This document shows, piece after piece, positions 21,277 to 30,144 of a DNA stretch of 54,083 bases. The notes under the pieces were generated by a model that saw only the letters and a list, made by a program, of their open reading frames with translations, did no database searches and had not been told where the DNA came from. The translations under genes and the position numbers were made by a program. Location: contig NZ_WNKT01000026.1 of assembly GCF_009720725.1 (NCBI RefSeq), forward strand, positions 1 to 54,083, given 5' to 3'. Every line of letters begins with the position of its first letter. The stretch's first letter is position 1. This DNA comes from Allochromatium palmeri (GTDB lineage: Bacteria; Pseudomonadota; Gammaproteobacteria; Chromatiales; Chromatiaceae).

Positions 21277-21452
21277 TACTCAGCCCGATCCAGAACCTTG
21301 CGACCGCGATAGAAGCCATCGGCCGTGATGTGATGACGGCGATGAGTCTCGCCGCTGGTCGGATCGACCGACAGGGTCGGCTTGGTCAGGGCATCGTGCG
21401 AACGGCGCATGCCGCGCTTGGAAGGGGTCTTGCGATTCTGTTGGACGGCCAT
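21276..21452 (-). CDS. rpmF: 50S ribosomal protein L32
   Basis: A 58-residue protein read directly from the minus strand: it starts [20 protein letters not shown] and ends [11 protein letters not shown]. The N-terminal block is diagnostic of L32. The zinc-binding cysteines present in some L32 proteins are absent, so this is the zinc-free form. It sits between yceD and plsX as in E. coli, and its TAA shares a base with the plsX ATG. Confidence 0.96.
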   Translation of the reverse strand: MAVQQNRKTPSKRGMRRSHDALTKPTLSVDPTSGETHRRHHITADGFYRGRKVLDRAE

Positions 21453-21570
21453 TGTTGTCTCCAGTAAGGGATACGCGACGAGTTCAGCCCGCCGTGTCCC
21501 GATCGTGTGTCAAAACTACATCCCGGCACGTCACGGATGGGACGAACCGAGGGATTCATGTGCTTGAGCG

Positions 21571-22146
21571 TTAGTGTTTTTTCAAGCGTTCGAGGATGGC
21601 GAATGGATGGCTTGCTTGATCCGTATCCTCAACGCTCTCAGCCAGGCGGCGCGCCTTAACCTGCTCAGTGGACGGGGCGTCTGTCTCGCCGCTCATGGGC
21701 ACGGGCGATTGGCACTCGCCGACCGGATGCCGGGGAAACGACGGGATCATGAGCAGAAGCTCATCCTCGATGAGTTCGAACGGGTCGATCACATCATCCG
21801 TCACGACCAGCGGCTCATAGTCACTCTGGAGCGCGTCGGCGCTCGTCGGCTCGACCCGCACCAGACGCAGGGTCATGGGCGCATCCAGATTCAGCCACAG
21901 GTCGCTCAGGCAGCGCTGACAGAGCACCCGCAATCGCACCCGTGCCCAGCCTTCGAGTATCAGTTGTCGCTGCGCGTTGCGCCTGAAATCGAGTTGATAC
22001 TCGACGCGCGCCAGCGGCTCGCCCTCGTCGACGATCCCGACCTCCAGCAGTCTGGGAAAGCGCTCCAAGGGCAATTCACCCCCGAATGACAGGCCATTCT
22101 TGGCCGCGCGCCAGGGGTCGATATGATCAGGCAAGGCGTTCGACAT
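21571..22146 (-). CDS. yceD: YceD family (DUF177) protein, 23S rRNA accumulation
   Basis: A 191-residue DUF177 protein. The hallmark is the LRVLCQRCLSDL stretch with a CxxC pair in the middle of the chain; the acidic DVIDPFELIEDELLLMIPSFPRH stretch follows. The E. coli homologue affects 23S rRNA levels and plants use a relative for the same purpose; the biochemical activity is unknown. It is the first gene of the leftward yceD-rpmF-plsX-fab run. The Shine-Dalgarno signal before the ATG is weak. Confidence 0.9.
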   Translation of the reverse strand: MSNALPDHIDPWRAAKNGLSFGGELPLERFPRLLEVGIVDEGEPLARVEYQLDFRRNAQRQLILEGWARVRLRVLCQRCLSDLWLNLDAPMTLRLVRVEPTSADALQSDYEPLVVTDDVIDPFELIEDELLLMIPSFPRHPVGECQSPVPMSGETDAPSTEQVKARRLAESVEDTDQASHPFAILERLKKH

Positions 22147-22556
22147 AAGCGCGCAAGACTAACCGATGGCCAAGACCCGCGTCAATCGATGGCGGCATTG
22201 GAATTTGGGACACACACAAAAAATTCCCCCGGCACTGCGGCGGACTGACGTCGACCGAGGTGCAGGGGGTATGTGAGTGGCTGAACGCGCTCTATCACAG
22301 TGTCGGCCAGCCAGGAATCTTAAGTTGGATTCCGGCGGCACCGTGGGCGCGATTTCGTGTATCAGGCCAGCAGGCGGGATGAACCCGACCGAGGCGCCTC
22401 CCCGTCTTCTTCTCTTTGTCTGCAAGCATGGCGATTGATGATGCGTAATTTCAATCACCTGCATTGAGGAATTAGAATAGACGAGTCACGCCAAAGGAGA
22501 TATCCGTAGGATCACTCAGTTGACGTCGGTCGCGCGGATCGAGTCCTGATGTGCCG
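22147..22556. other. 410-bp stretch without a supported gene
   Basis: No convincing reading frame on either strand. It should hold the promoter of the yceD-fab run near its left end. At 22200-22227 a GGAATTT/AAATTCC inverted repeat encloses GGGACACACACAAA; this resembles the palindromic ends seen beside REP-associated tyrosine transposases, but no transposase is present. I see nothing else I can name. Confidence 0.4.
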
Positions 22557-23195
22557 TCAGTTTCCGCTGCCGTTCGGGCGAGTGGCGCTCGACTGGCAGA
22601 CGGCCGACATCCGGCAGAGTTCGGCTAGATTGCCGGCTCCCATCTTTTCCATCATGCGCGCGCGGTGGTTCTCGACCGTGCGCGGGCTGATTCCGAGCTG
22701 ACGCGCGATGTCCTTGTTGGTCAGGCCGCATGTGGTCAGCGTCAGAACCTCATGCTCGCGCGGGGTCAACTGCCGGAAACGTTCGAGGATGTCGTGTTCG
22801 GTCGCGGCCTCTTCGCGTCGACGGCGATCCTCGGCGAAGGCATCCTCGATGCGCTGGAGCAATTGTTCGGTACTGGCGGGTTTTTCCAGGAAGTCGATCG
22901 CTCCGTTCTGGATGGCATGCACCGTGGTCGGTATATCACCGAAGGCGGAAAGAAAGATGATCGGCAGCCGTGCGCCGCGTTCCAGCAGCTCGCGCTGCAG
23001 ATCCAGACCCGTCATGTCCGGCATGCGCTGGTCGAGCACCAGACAGCCGCGCGCGCCGGGCGAGAAGGCGGCAAGAAAAGCGGCCGGCGACGGGAAGCTA
23101 AGCACCGGGTAGCCGGCCAGCTCCAGGATCAGCGTCAGCGAATCGCGCATCCCCTGATCATCATCTACGAGAAAGACGGTTTGGACGTCAGTCAT
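22557..23195 (-). CDS. FixJ-type response regulator (receiver plus LuxR-type HTH)
   Basis: A 212-residue two-domain regulator. The receiver has the acidic DDD cluster at 11-13, phospho-acceptor Asp55 (LVLDQRMPDMTG), Ser83 and Lys105 (LEKPAS). The C-terminal HTH (LTPREHEVLTLTTCGLTNKD) is of the FixJ/NarL type and ends with a short cysteine-containing tail. The ATG at 23195 is preferred to an upstream in-frame start because it begins the receiver at the normal distance. No kinase is adjacent; a FixL-like kinase without a regulator lies at 40752, a possible but unproven partner. Targets are unknown. Confidence 0.9.
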   Translation of the reverse strand: MTDVQTVFLVDDDQGMRDSLTLILELAGYPVLSFPSPAAFLAAFSPGARGCLVLDQRMPDMTGLDLQRELLERGARLPIIFLSAFGDIPTTVHAIQNGAIDFLEKPASTEQLLQRIEDAFAEDRRRREEAATEHDILERFRQLTPREHEVLTLTTCGLTNKDIARQLGISPRTVENHRARMMEKMGAGNLAELCRMSAVCQSSATRPNGSGN

Positions 23196-23419
23196 GATCC
23201 CAGGCCCTGTCCAGAGCAAAAGCGCGTATCCATCAAAATATCTCCTCAACCGCTTCCAGGTAGAACTACGTATAGCATGTTGGTTTTGTTTGTGAAACGA
23301 CCGCCGATCGGTTCGAGTCGGCTAACACAGATGCGGGCGATCCCGACGGCGATCAACCGGATCGCGAGGCTCAGCCGGATGCCAGGATCGGGCGCGACCC
23401 GGACGTTGGGTGTTAGCGC

Positions 23420-23914
23420 ATGATCCAGGAGACGCGCGCCTTCATCGCCATCGGCTCGAACATCGCGCCTGAGCACCACATCACGCTTGGACTGAAGGCG
23501 CTGAGCAGGGTTCAGGAGACTCGAGTCGGTGCCATCTCGTCGTGGTACCGCACCCGTCCCTGGGGGCTGGAGGCGCAGGCGGAGTTCATCAATCTGGTGG
23601 TGGAAGTCTGGACGCGACTGACGCCGCTGGCGCTGCTCGCCGCGACCCAGGCAATCGAGATCCAGCTTGGGCGCGTGCGTGAGCAGGTCAATGGTCCGCG
23701 CACGCTCGATCTGGACATCCTGCTCCATGGCGAGCGGATCGACGACACGCCGGAACTGCGCCTGCCACATCCCGGCCTGCTGCAGCGTGACTTCATGCTG
23801 ATTCCTTTGCTGGAGATCGCGCCCGAGGTCATCCATCCCGAGCACGGCCGCTCCGTCGCCGAGCTGACGGACGAGATCCGCTACCGGCAAATCATCGGTC
23901 AGGTCTCGGGATAG
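23420..23914 (+). CDS. folK: 6-hydroxymethyl-7,8-dihydropterin pyrophosphokinase
   Basis: A 164-residue HPPK that transfers pyrophosphate from ATP to 6-hydroxymethyl-dihydropterin in folate synthesis. The family signature is NGPRTLDLDILLHG, followed by LPHPGLLQRDFMLIPLLEIAP. The length is standard. It stands alone on the plus strand; its 3' end overlaps the convergent batD by 16 bp. The other folate genes here, folB (39605) and pabC (14832), are distant. Confidence 0.95.
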   Translation: MIQETRAFIAIGSNIAPEHHITLGLKALSRVQETRVGAISSWYRTRPWGLEAQAEFINLVVEVWTRLTPLALLAATQAIEIQLGRVREQVNGPRTLDLDILLHGERIDDTPELRLPHPGLLQRDFMLIPLLEIAPEVIHPEHGRSVAELTDEIRYRQIIGQVSG

Positions 23915-25755
23915 AGGTTCGGGATCGGTGACGTGGCGTCCGGGGCATCCGAGCGGGTGTTGCCCAGATGCGGTTCCAGGCGTCTCCAGGCGGCCTCGCC
24001 GTCCCAGGATTCGCCGGGCGGCGCATAGATAGCACGGTCGATGCCGCGCAGCACGGGGCGCAGTTCGGGATCGTCAAAGCGGGCGGCAAGCGCTTCCAGG
24101 CCGGCCGGCGTCTGATCGGGCCAGCGTGCGCGAGTCCAGTCGATGAGCGCCGCGCGCGCACCGCGCGGATCTCGGGCGAGACAGGCCGCGCGGAGTGCGC
24201 GCCGCGCCGGATCGAGTGTTGGCGCGGACGCCGATGGCGGCGCACCGGACGGGTCGCGCTGAACCGCTGGACCGGTTGGACGGCGCTTCGCCCGACCACG
24301 ACGCTCGCGCAACCAGAGAACCATTGTCAGACCCCAGCCGCCGGCAAGCATGAGCGCCAGCCAGGGCCATAGACCCCAGCCTGCGCCATCTTCAGACGCC
24401 GAAGCAGGCCCGGACTCACGCGCGGATGACGCGGCTGTGGATTCCGGCGTCGACTCAGTCACTGACCTGGACGGCTCGATGCCGGCCACCGGCGCGCTGG
24501 ACGCCCCGCCGGGCGCGGGCGCGATCTGAACCGTGCGCGCCGGGATCACGGCAACCCGCGCCCGATCCGTGCGCGTATCCCACCAGTCGAGCCGGATCTC
24601 GGGGAGTGTCAGGGTTCCGGGGCGCGTCGGGACGAGTGCGAACTTGAGCGTCTTGATCGCCACTGGAGACGGGCCGTCGGTCAGATCCTCAGCACGCGGC
24701 TGGTCGGGATAGACCTGGACGCCGTCGAGCGCGCCCAGCTCCAGATCCGGCAGTTGCGCCGCTGTCGTGCCCTCGGCCGTGATGGTCAGGGTACGGGTGA
24801 TCGGCTCGCCGACCTGGAAGACCGGGGGATTGGGTGTCCACTCGTCGGCGAGCTGGACTGAGGTCGCGGGCAGCCAGGCGGTGCCGGCGCTCGTCGCGGG
24901 CTGTGGACGCACCTGGAGTTCGATGTCTTGCGCGCGCTCGACCACGCGTCGTCCCGGATGGCTGCCCGGCATCGTCGGGAAACCCTGGAAGAGCCGCCCG
25001 CCAAAGGCTTGATCCAGCTCGGCGAAGGGGTCTTGACGCGCGCTCTGGCGCGGATCTTCCAGCATGGCTTCCAGCCGCGGCGACTGGATGTTGATCGATC
25101 CACTATGCTGTGGCGTGAGCCGGTAGCGCCGCTCGATGACGCGATAGACCTGGCCCTCGCGCGTCTCGTCATAGGCGCGATCCTCGCCCAGACGCTGTAC
25201 CGTGGAACCCTCGACCTCGGGTTCGGAGAGTACCGCGCGCTGCGGTGGCTGGCGGTAATAGACCTTGACCCGGTATTCGATGGGTTGCAGGACATAGGGC
25301 GTGGTCGTTTCGACCTCGGATTCGACAAAGAGCGCCTTGGGACTGGACTGACCCGGCTGACCGGATCGCGCCTTAGCGCCGCCCGGTTCGACCACCTCGA
25401 TGCTCAGCGGCTGACTGCGGTCGCTTCCGGCCTGGATGGCGGGAATGGTCAGACGTCCGGTGCGCTTGGGTGCCAGTTCCAGACTCCACTGACGACTGTG
25501 TGAGATGCGTCCGTTGATGATGCTGGTCATCTGACTCTGACCACGGCGCAGGATGTCGAAGTCCGGCTCCAGAGGCGCAAAATCCGGCTCGGCGTCCAGA
25601 TCGCCCTCAGCGACGAGCCGCAGTTCCAGCACCTCGCCCTGCTCCAGTCGCTGGCGGTCCACCTGGACGCTCAGCTCAGCGGCCAGGGTCGACGACAGCA
25701 CCGTCAGCCACAGAATCGGGATGAGGATCGCGCGTCCACAGCGTTTCGTTCTCAC
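23899..25755 (-). CDS. batD: BatD-family protein
   Basis: A 618-residue exported membrane protein. A signal peptide covers about residues 1-26 (ending STLAAE). The large extracytoplasmic region is made of beta-sandwich-like modules typical of BatD (DUF11-like stretches such as LSVQVDRQRLEQGE). One transmembrane helix at about 465-487 is followed by a basic, proline-rich linker and a cytoplasmic helical tail with three tryptophans. Bat proteins were named for aerotolerance in Bacteroides, but their role is still unclear; links to envelope stress and motility have been reported. The start overlaps the batB/C stop by 4 bp, so it is the last gene of the bat operon. Confidence 0.88.
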   Translation of the reverse strand: MRTKRCGRAILIPILWLTVLSSTLAAELSVQVDRQRLEQGEVLELRLVAEGDLDAEPDFAPLEPDFDILRRGQSQMTSIINGRISHSRQWSLELAPKRTGRLTIPAIQAGSDRSQPLSIEVVEPGGAKARSGQPGQSSPKALFVESEVETTTPYVLQPIEYRVKVYYRQPPQRAVLSEPEVEGSTVQRLGEDRAYDETREGQVYRVIERRYRLTPQHSGSINIQSPRLEAMLEDPRQSARQDPFAELDQAFGGRLFQGFPTMPGSHPGRRVVERAQDIELQVRPQPATSAGTAWLPATSVQLADEWTPNPPVFQVGEPITRTLTITAEGTTAAQLPDLELGALDGVQVYPDQPRAEDLTDGPSPVAIKTLKFALVPTRPGTLTLPEIRLDWWDTRTDRARVAVIPARTVQIAPAPGGASSAPVAGIEPSRSVTESTPESTAASSARESGPASASEDGAGWGLWPWLALMLAGGWGLTMVLWLRERRGRAKRRPTGPAVQRDPSGAPPSASAPTLDPARRALRAACLARDPRGARAALIDWTRARWPDQTPAGLEALAARFDDPELRPVLRGIDRAIYAPPGESWDGEAAWRRLEPHLGNTRSDAPDATSPIPNLYPET

Positions 25756-27731
25756 GGCAGTTGGCCCTCGCGACGCAGATGTTGCAGGAGAAAACGCTGG
25801 CGCAGCAGTCCAGCCGGGTCGTCCGGAACCTGACGCAGGCGGGCTTCCATGGCCTGTTCGCGCTCGCGTTCCTCGGGGGAGCGTTCGTCCAGGGTCGCAG
25901 TCACGGCGTTTTGCCCATCTGACGACTCGTCCGCGTCGGTTGGCTCGACACTCGGCGATTGCGTTGACGCGGAATCCAGCTCGGGCGGTTGGTCATCGAC
26001 AGTCATGTCTTCCGACGACGGTTCGGCGCCTGGCTGTTGCGCCTGCTTCGGTGTGGATCCATCCTGACTCACATCTGGATCGGCTTCAGATTCAGATTCA
26101 GATTCAGATTCAGATTCAGACGATTGATCCTGGCTCGTCCCCTGAGATTCATTTGGCTCCCCCGCGCCTGATTCAGAGGCATCAGCGTCTTTGGCGTCTG
26201 ATTCAGAAGCCTCTGGCTCCGAGGCATCGGACGGTTCGGATTCCTCGGACGATGCGGACTCCGACGCTGAGGACTCCGACGCTGAGGACTCGGACTTCGA
26301 TTCAGACTCCGATTTCGATGAAGACTCCTGGTCGTCTTCAGCTTTATCGTCCTGAGTCTGGTCCTGTTGATCCTGCTTCTGATCCAGAAGCTGACGCACC
26401 AGTTCCAGATTGTGGCGTGCGTCGGCATGCTCGGGCGCCTGTTCGAGCACGCGCTCATAGGCCGTCGCCGCCTCTTCAAGCCGCCCCAGACGCGCGAGCG
26501 CATTGCCGCGATTGTAATCCGGAGTGGCTCCAGTGAGTCCTTCGAGCGATTCGAGCGCGTGCTCGAATTCACCGGCACGATAGCTCGCCGCCGCACGCCA
26601 GGCGGGGTCGCTGAAATGTTCGACCGCTGTGTCGGGACGTCCGGCGGCCAGTTCGTGCGCCCCCTGCTGATCGGCGCGCCACCAGAGATCGGCCCAGTCA
26701 AAGGCCAGTGCCCGATCGGCCGGCAGCACCAGCACGGCGGCCAGCACCGGAACCAGCCAGCCGCGCCGGAAGGCCAGCGCCGCCAGCGGCAGCACGAGCA
26801 GGATCAGCCAGGGGCCTTCTTCGCGCCACTGATCCGCGGCCAGTGACGACGCCTCGATGGGAGTCTCGGGTCGGGGCGCGGCCGCGATCAGGGCCTGGGT
26901 ATCGGCCTCGCCCACGCTGGTTTCCAGATAACGTCCGTTGCCGGCCCGCGCCAGCTCGCGCAATCGCTTGCGTTCCAGGCGGGCGATCTGGAGCGCGCCA
27001 GCGGCATCCTGCTCAAAGCCACCGCCCGGACGCGGCACGGGCGCGCCCTCCAGCGTGCCGACCGCCAGCACCGAGAGCCGATGTCCGGCAGCGGCCAGAC
27101 GCCGTGCCGATTCCAGTGATCCGGCCATGTCCCCGACGCCATCCGTGATCAGGATGACATGACCCGCGCCGCCGCCGGCACGCTCCAGCATCCCGGCGGC
27201 CATCTCCAGCGCGCGATCGGTGCGGCGCGCACCGGGCACAGGGATGAGATCGGTGGCAAGCATCGGCACCTGAGCGGCGATGGTGTTGGCATCGGCACTC
27301 AACGGCGAGACCAGGAAGGGTTCAGGGCCGAAGGCGATCAGACCGACCTGCCCTTCGCGCATGGCCTTGAGCAGATCGAGGATCTCGAAGCGTGCGCGCG
27401 CCAGGCGCGAGGGTGAGACATCGGCGGCGTCCAGGCTTGGCGAAAGGTCGAGCAGGATCACGGAGCGGCCGTCCAGACTGAAGACCGGCTGCGGGAGCTG
27501 GCGCCAGACCGGGCCGGCGAGCGCCACCACCAGGATCAGCCAGCCGATCCCGAGCAGGACGAACGGCCAGCGGTGCGTGCGTTCTGCTCCACCGACCAGC
27601 AGATGGGGCAGCAGATGCGGATCGACGAGCGCCGACCAGGTGTCGGCACTCGCCCGACGGCGCCAGAGCCGCCACAGCAGCCAGGCGAGCGGAATCAGAG
27701 CCAGGAACCAGAATGGACGCAGAAACAGCAT
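25752..27731 (-). CDS. batB: BatB/BatC fusion: von Willebrand A domain plus TPR and acidic Ser/Glu tail
   Basis: A 659-residue membrane protein. Two N-terminal helices (about 5-22 and 60-78) precede a VWA domain with a MIDAS motif DLSPSLD near residue 95 and TDGVGD further on. After another membrane stretch near 305-340 comes a TPR segment (AAASYRAGEFEHALESLEGL, LGRLEEAATAYERVL), the part encoded by a separate batC gene elsewhere. From about 445 a tail of some 160 residues consists largely of Ser, Glu, Asp and Gln, including an SE dipeptide run. It lies between batA (9-bp gap) and batD (4-bp overlap). Confidence 0.88.
   Translation of the reverse strand: MLFLRPFWFLALIPLAWLLWRLWRRRASADTWSALVDPHLLPHLLVGGAERTHRWPFVLLGIGWLILVVALAGPVWRQLPQPVFSLDGRSVILLDLSPSLDAADVSPSRLARARFEILDLLKAMREGQVGLIAFGPEPFLVSPLSADANTIAAQVPMLATDLIPVPGARRTDRALEMAAGMLERAGGGAGHVILITDGVGDMAGSLESARRLAAAGHRLSVLAVGTLEGAPVPRPGGGFEQDAAGALQIARLERKRLRELARAGNGRYLETSVGEADTQALIAAAPRPETPIEASSLAADQWREEGPWLILLVLPLAALAFRRGWLVPVLAAVLVLPADRALAFDWADLWWRADQQGAHELAAGRPDTAVEHFSDPAWRAAASYRAGEFEHALESLEGLTGATPDYNRGNALARLGRLEEAATAYERVLEQAPEHADARHNLELVRQLLDQKQDQQDQTQDDKAEDDQESSSKSESESKSESSASESSASESASSEESEPSDASEPEASESDAKDADASESGAGEPNESQGTSQDQSSESESESESESEADPDVSQDGSTPKQAQQPGAEPSSEDMTVDDQPPELDSASTQSPSVEPTDADESSDGQNAVTATLDERSPEEREREQAMEARLRQVPDDPAGLLRQRFLLQHLRREGQLP
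26088..26119. repeat. Hexanucleotide GATTCA tandem repeat in batB/C
   Basis: About five head-to-tail copies of a hexamer (GATTCA on the plus strand, TGAATC on the minus) encode the Ser-Glu run of the acidic tail. Six-base units keep frame, so slippage would change tail length without disrupting the gene. Further GATTCAGA, GAGGCATC and GACTCCGACGCTGAG repeats extend to about 26310. Confidence 0.75.
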
Positions 27732-27739
27732 GGCAATTT

Positions 27740-28762
27740 TCAGGTCGTGCGGTCCGTGATGGACCTTGGAAGACGGTCGAGGGTTCCATCAGAGAGGGCG
27801 ATCAGCAGCATCGACAGGATCAGCGCCAGCGCGGCAGGCCAGACGAAAAGGGCGCGTCGCGGGCGATAGGTGCGTTGTTCGCGCTCGCTCGGCTCCAGCC
27901 GGTCCAGTTCGGCATAGACGGCTTCCAGCTCCTGCCGGCTGCCGGCGGCAAAAAAGCGTCCGCCCGTGATTTCGGCGATACGTTTGAGCGTGGTCGGGTC
28001 GAAGTCGCTGGCCTGGCGCAGCAGGCGCATTCCGAACAGCGAGCGCACACCCAGCTCGCCGCCGCCGATGCCGATGGTGTAGATGCGCACCCCGGCCTGA
28101 GCCGCCAGTTCAGCGGCTTCCAGTGGATCGAGCGCACCGGCGGTATTGTCGCCATCGGTCAGGAGGATCAGGACGCGCTGGCCCTCGGGTTGCTCGCGCA
28201 GACGCTTGACGGCCAGCCCAATGGCATCGCCGATCGCCGTCTCGCGCCCGGCCAGTCCGACCACCGAATCGCGCAGCATGGCCGCGACCGTGGCGCCGTC
28301 GAAGGTCAGGGGCGTCTGGAGATAGGCGCGGGTGCCGAAAAGGATGAGTCCAAGCCGGTCGCCCGCGCGACGCTCGACGAAGGCCGAAGCCACCGCGCGC
28401 ACCACAGCCAGACGCGAGACGGCACGTCCGTTGAGTTCGTAGTCCTCCTGCTCCATGCTCCCCGAGACATCGATGGCCAGCATCAGATCGCGTCCGGCCA
28501 GCGGCAACGCGATCGGCTCGCCGACCCACTGTGGTCGCGCTGCCGCCAGCACCAGCAGCAGCCAGATGAGCAGTCCGATCAGCCAGCGCCAGCGGCGCCA
28601 CCCGGAAGGCCGGGGCGGACGCCCGACGGCTTCGGTCCCGAGACCGACATGGATCGGAAAACGCAGGGCCGCGCCGCCCTCATCGCGCGCGGGCGGCAGC
28701 CAGCGTGCCAGCCAGGGCAGCGGCAGGGCCAACAATATCCAGGGCCAGGCGAGCGTGATCAT
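27740..28762 (-). CDS. batA: BatA-family von Willebrand A domain protein
   Basis: A 340-residue protein with N-terminal membrane helices (about 2-20 and 50-70), a VWA domain and a C-terminal helix (about 310-328). The metal-ion-dependent adhesion site is complete: DVSGSM near residue 88, a Thr in the LQTPLTFDG region, and TDGDNTAG. Such domains bind partners through a divalent cation. The ATG at 28762 is chosen over a TTG 16 codons upstream, which lacks a ribosome site. The moxR ATPase and DUF58 genes that normally lead this operon are absent from the window. Confidence 0.88.
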   Translation of the reverse strand: MITLAWPWILLALPLPWLARWLPPARDEGGAALRFPIHVGLGTEAVGRPPRPSGWRRWRWLIGLLIWLLLVLAAARPQWVGEPIALPLAGRDLMLAIDVSGSMEQEDYELNGRAVSRLAVVRAVASAFVERRAGDRLGLILFGTRAYLQTPLTFDGATVAAMLRDSVVGLAGRETAIGDAIGLAVKRLREQPEGQRVLILLTDGDNTAGALDPLEAAELAAQAGVRIYTIGIGGGELGVRSLFGMRLLRQASDFDPTTLKRIAEITGGRFFAAGSRQELEAVYAELDRLEPSEREQRTYRPRRALFVWPAALALILSMLLIALSDGTLDRLPRSITDRTT

Positions 28763-29004
28763 TGGTGATGGGATTGGACGAAACCGGTGATTGTCAGGGG
28801 GCTTGGCCAAGTAGACAAAAACAGCGCATTAAATTATTGCGCAGGAAAACTCAGATTGAAACTGTTCAAACGCTTGGGCGAACAACGAATCTCGAAGCTG
28901 TCGCCACTCAGGATGAGCGTCTCCAGCAGGACGCAAGGACTCGGGAACCTCGTATTTCAAAGATTGTCCACGAATAGCTCGAAGAGCCTGGAGATCTGAC
29001 CGAC

Positions 29005-29589
29005 ATGACGCGATTCAAATCGACCCTCGCTGCTATCCTGCGGCGCCTCGTGCTCTTTGCCGGCGCCTGGCTGGTGATCGCCGGGACTGATCCCAGTTCC
29101 TGGATCATCGGCGCGCCGGCCGTAATCGCGGCGACCTGGGCCAGTCTGCGTCTGAGACAGCGCGATGGAGCGGCGCCGCGCGTGCTCGCGGCCCTGGTCT
29201 TCGCGCCCTTCTTTCTCTGGCAGTCGCTCAAGGGCGGACTCGACGTGGCCTGGCGAGTGATGCGCCCACGGATGCGCATCGCGCCGGGCGTGCACAACTA
29301 TCGGCTCAGGCTCGCCGGCACCTCGGCCCGGGTGGTGCTGCTCGACACCCTCAGTCTGCTACCGGGCACGCTGAGCGCCGATCTGCGTGGTGATATCCTG
29401 ACCGTCCACGCGCTCGATGCCGCCGATGGCCGCGCGCTCGACGCCGACATCGCGGGCCTGGAACAGCGGGTCGGCGCCCTCTTCGGCGAACGGTTCGCGC
29501 CCATCGAAACCGATCCGGAACAGACACACACAACCCCTATTTTTGCTGAAACAGCGCAAGGTGAAGGACATCCCCATGTCACTCTCTGA
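29005..29589 (+). CDS. mrpE: Mrp/Mnh antiporter subunit E
   Basis: A 194-residue protein with two N-terminal membrane helices (about 12-50) and a soluble C-terminal part. The family segment LLDTLSLLPGTLSADLRGD near residue 112 identifies MnhE/MrpE, matching MbhA of archaeal membrane-bound hydrogenases. It is required for assembly of the multisubunit Na+(K+)/H+ antiporter. It is the first gene of a ten-gene overlapping operon; its last 14 bp overlap mrpF. Confidence 0.93.
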   Translation: MTRFKSTLAAILRRLVLFAGAWLVIAGTDPSSWIIGAPAVIAATWASLRLRQRDGAAPRVLAALVFAPFFLWQSLKGGLDVAWRVMRPRMRIAPGVHNYRLRLAGTSARVVLLDTLSLLPGTLSADLRGDILTVHALDAADGRALDADIAGLEQRVGALFGERFAPIETDPEQTHTTPIFAETAQGEGHPHVTL

Positions 29590-29842
29590 GATTCATCTGG
29601 CCGTCGCGCTACTACTGCTGGCGACCATGAGTATCGGTCTGATCCGGGTCGCCATCGGCCCGACGCCATCGGATCGCCTGATGGCGGCGCAACTGCTCGG
29701 CACCTCGGGGATCGGGCTGCTGCTGGTGTTGATCCCAGTGATCCGGGTGCCGGCGCTGATCGACGTGGCGCTGGTGTTCTCGCTGCTGGCGGCCGTCGCC
29801 ATCGTCGCTTTCACCCGCCGGCGCGATGGGGAGGACGCATGA
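29576..29842 (+). CDS. mrpF: Mrp/Mnh antiporter subunit F
   Basis: An 88-residue protein with three membrane helices. LIRVAIGPTPSDRLMAAQLLG is the MrpF/MbhB signature. In Mrp complexes it sits near the small-subunit cluster and has been linked to cation passage. The ATG at 29576 is set by AAGGA eight bases upstream. It overlaps mrpE by 14 bp and mrpG by 4 bp. Confidence 0.93.
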   Translation: MSLSEIHLAVALLLLATMSIGLIRVAIGPTPSDRLMAAQLLGTSGIGLLLVLIPVIRVPALIDVALVFSLLAAVAIVAFTRRRDGEDA

Positions 29843-30144
29843 CGTTCATGACGCTGCTGTCCTGGCTGTCGGTCGCCTGCATTCTGGCCGGGGCCTTCTT
29901 CTTCATTGCCGGCACGGTCGGACTCATGCGGCTGCCGGACCGGCTCAGCCGGCTGCATGCCCTGACCAAGGCCGACAATGTCGGGTTGGGTCTGCTGACC
30001 CTGGGTCTGTTGCTGGAGGCGCCTGGACTCCTGATTGGACTCAAGCTGGTGCTCATCTGGCTGTTCGTGCTGGTGGCCAGCGCCACCGGTGCGCATCTGA
30101 TCGCCAAGCGCGCCCTACGCGCTGATGGGGAGGACGCCCATTGA
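29839..30144 (+). CDS. mrpG: Mrp/Mnh antiporter subunit G
   Basis: A 101-residue protein with three predicted helices. GTVGLMRLPDRLSRLHALTK is the diagnostic MnhG/PhaG stretch (MbhC in hydrogenase complexes). The ATG overlaps the mrpF stop as ATGA. Its own stop overlaps a TTG start of the next gene. Confidence 0.93.
   Translation: MTFMTLLSWLSVACILAGAFFFIAGTVGLMRLPDRLSRLHALTKADNVGLGLLTLGLLLEAPGLLIGLKLVLIWLFVLVASATGAHLIAKRALRADGEDAH

Noticed and set aside
22159-22464. 101-codon leftward open frame upstream of yceD
   Set aside because: The translation is low-quality and crosses the palindrome; more likely chance in an intergenic region.
28787-28999. 70-codon open frame just before mrpE
   Set aside because: No recognisable pattern, no clear ribosome site, and it lies where the antiporter promoter and leader are expected.
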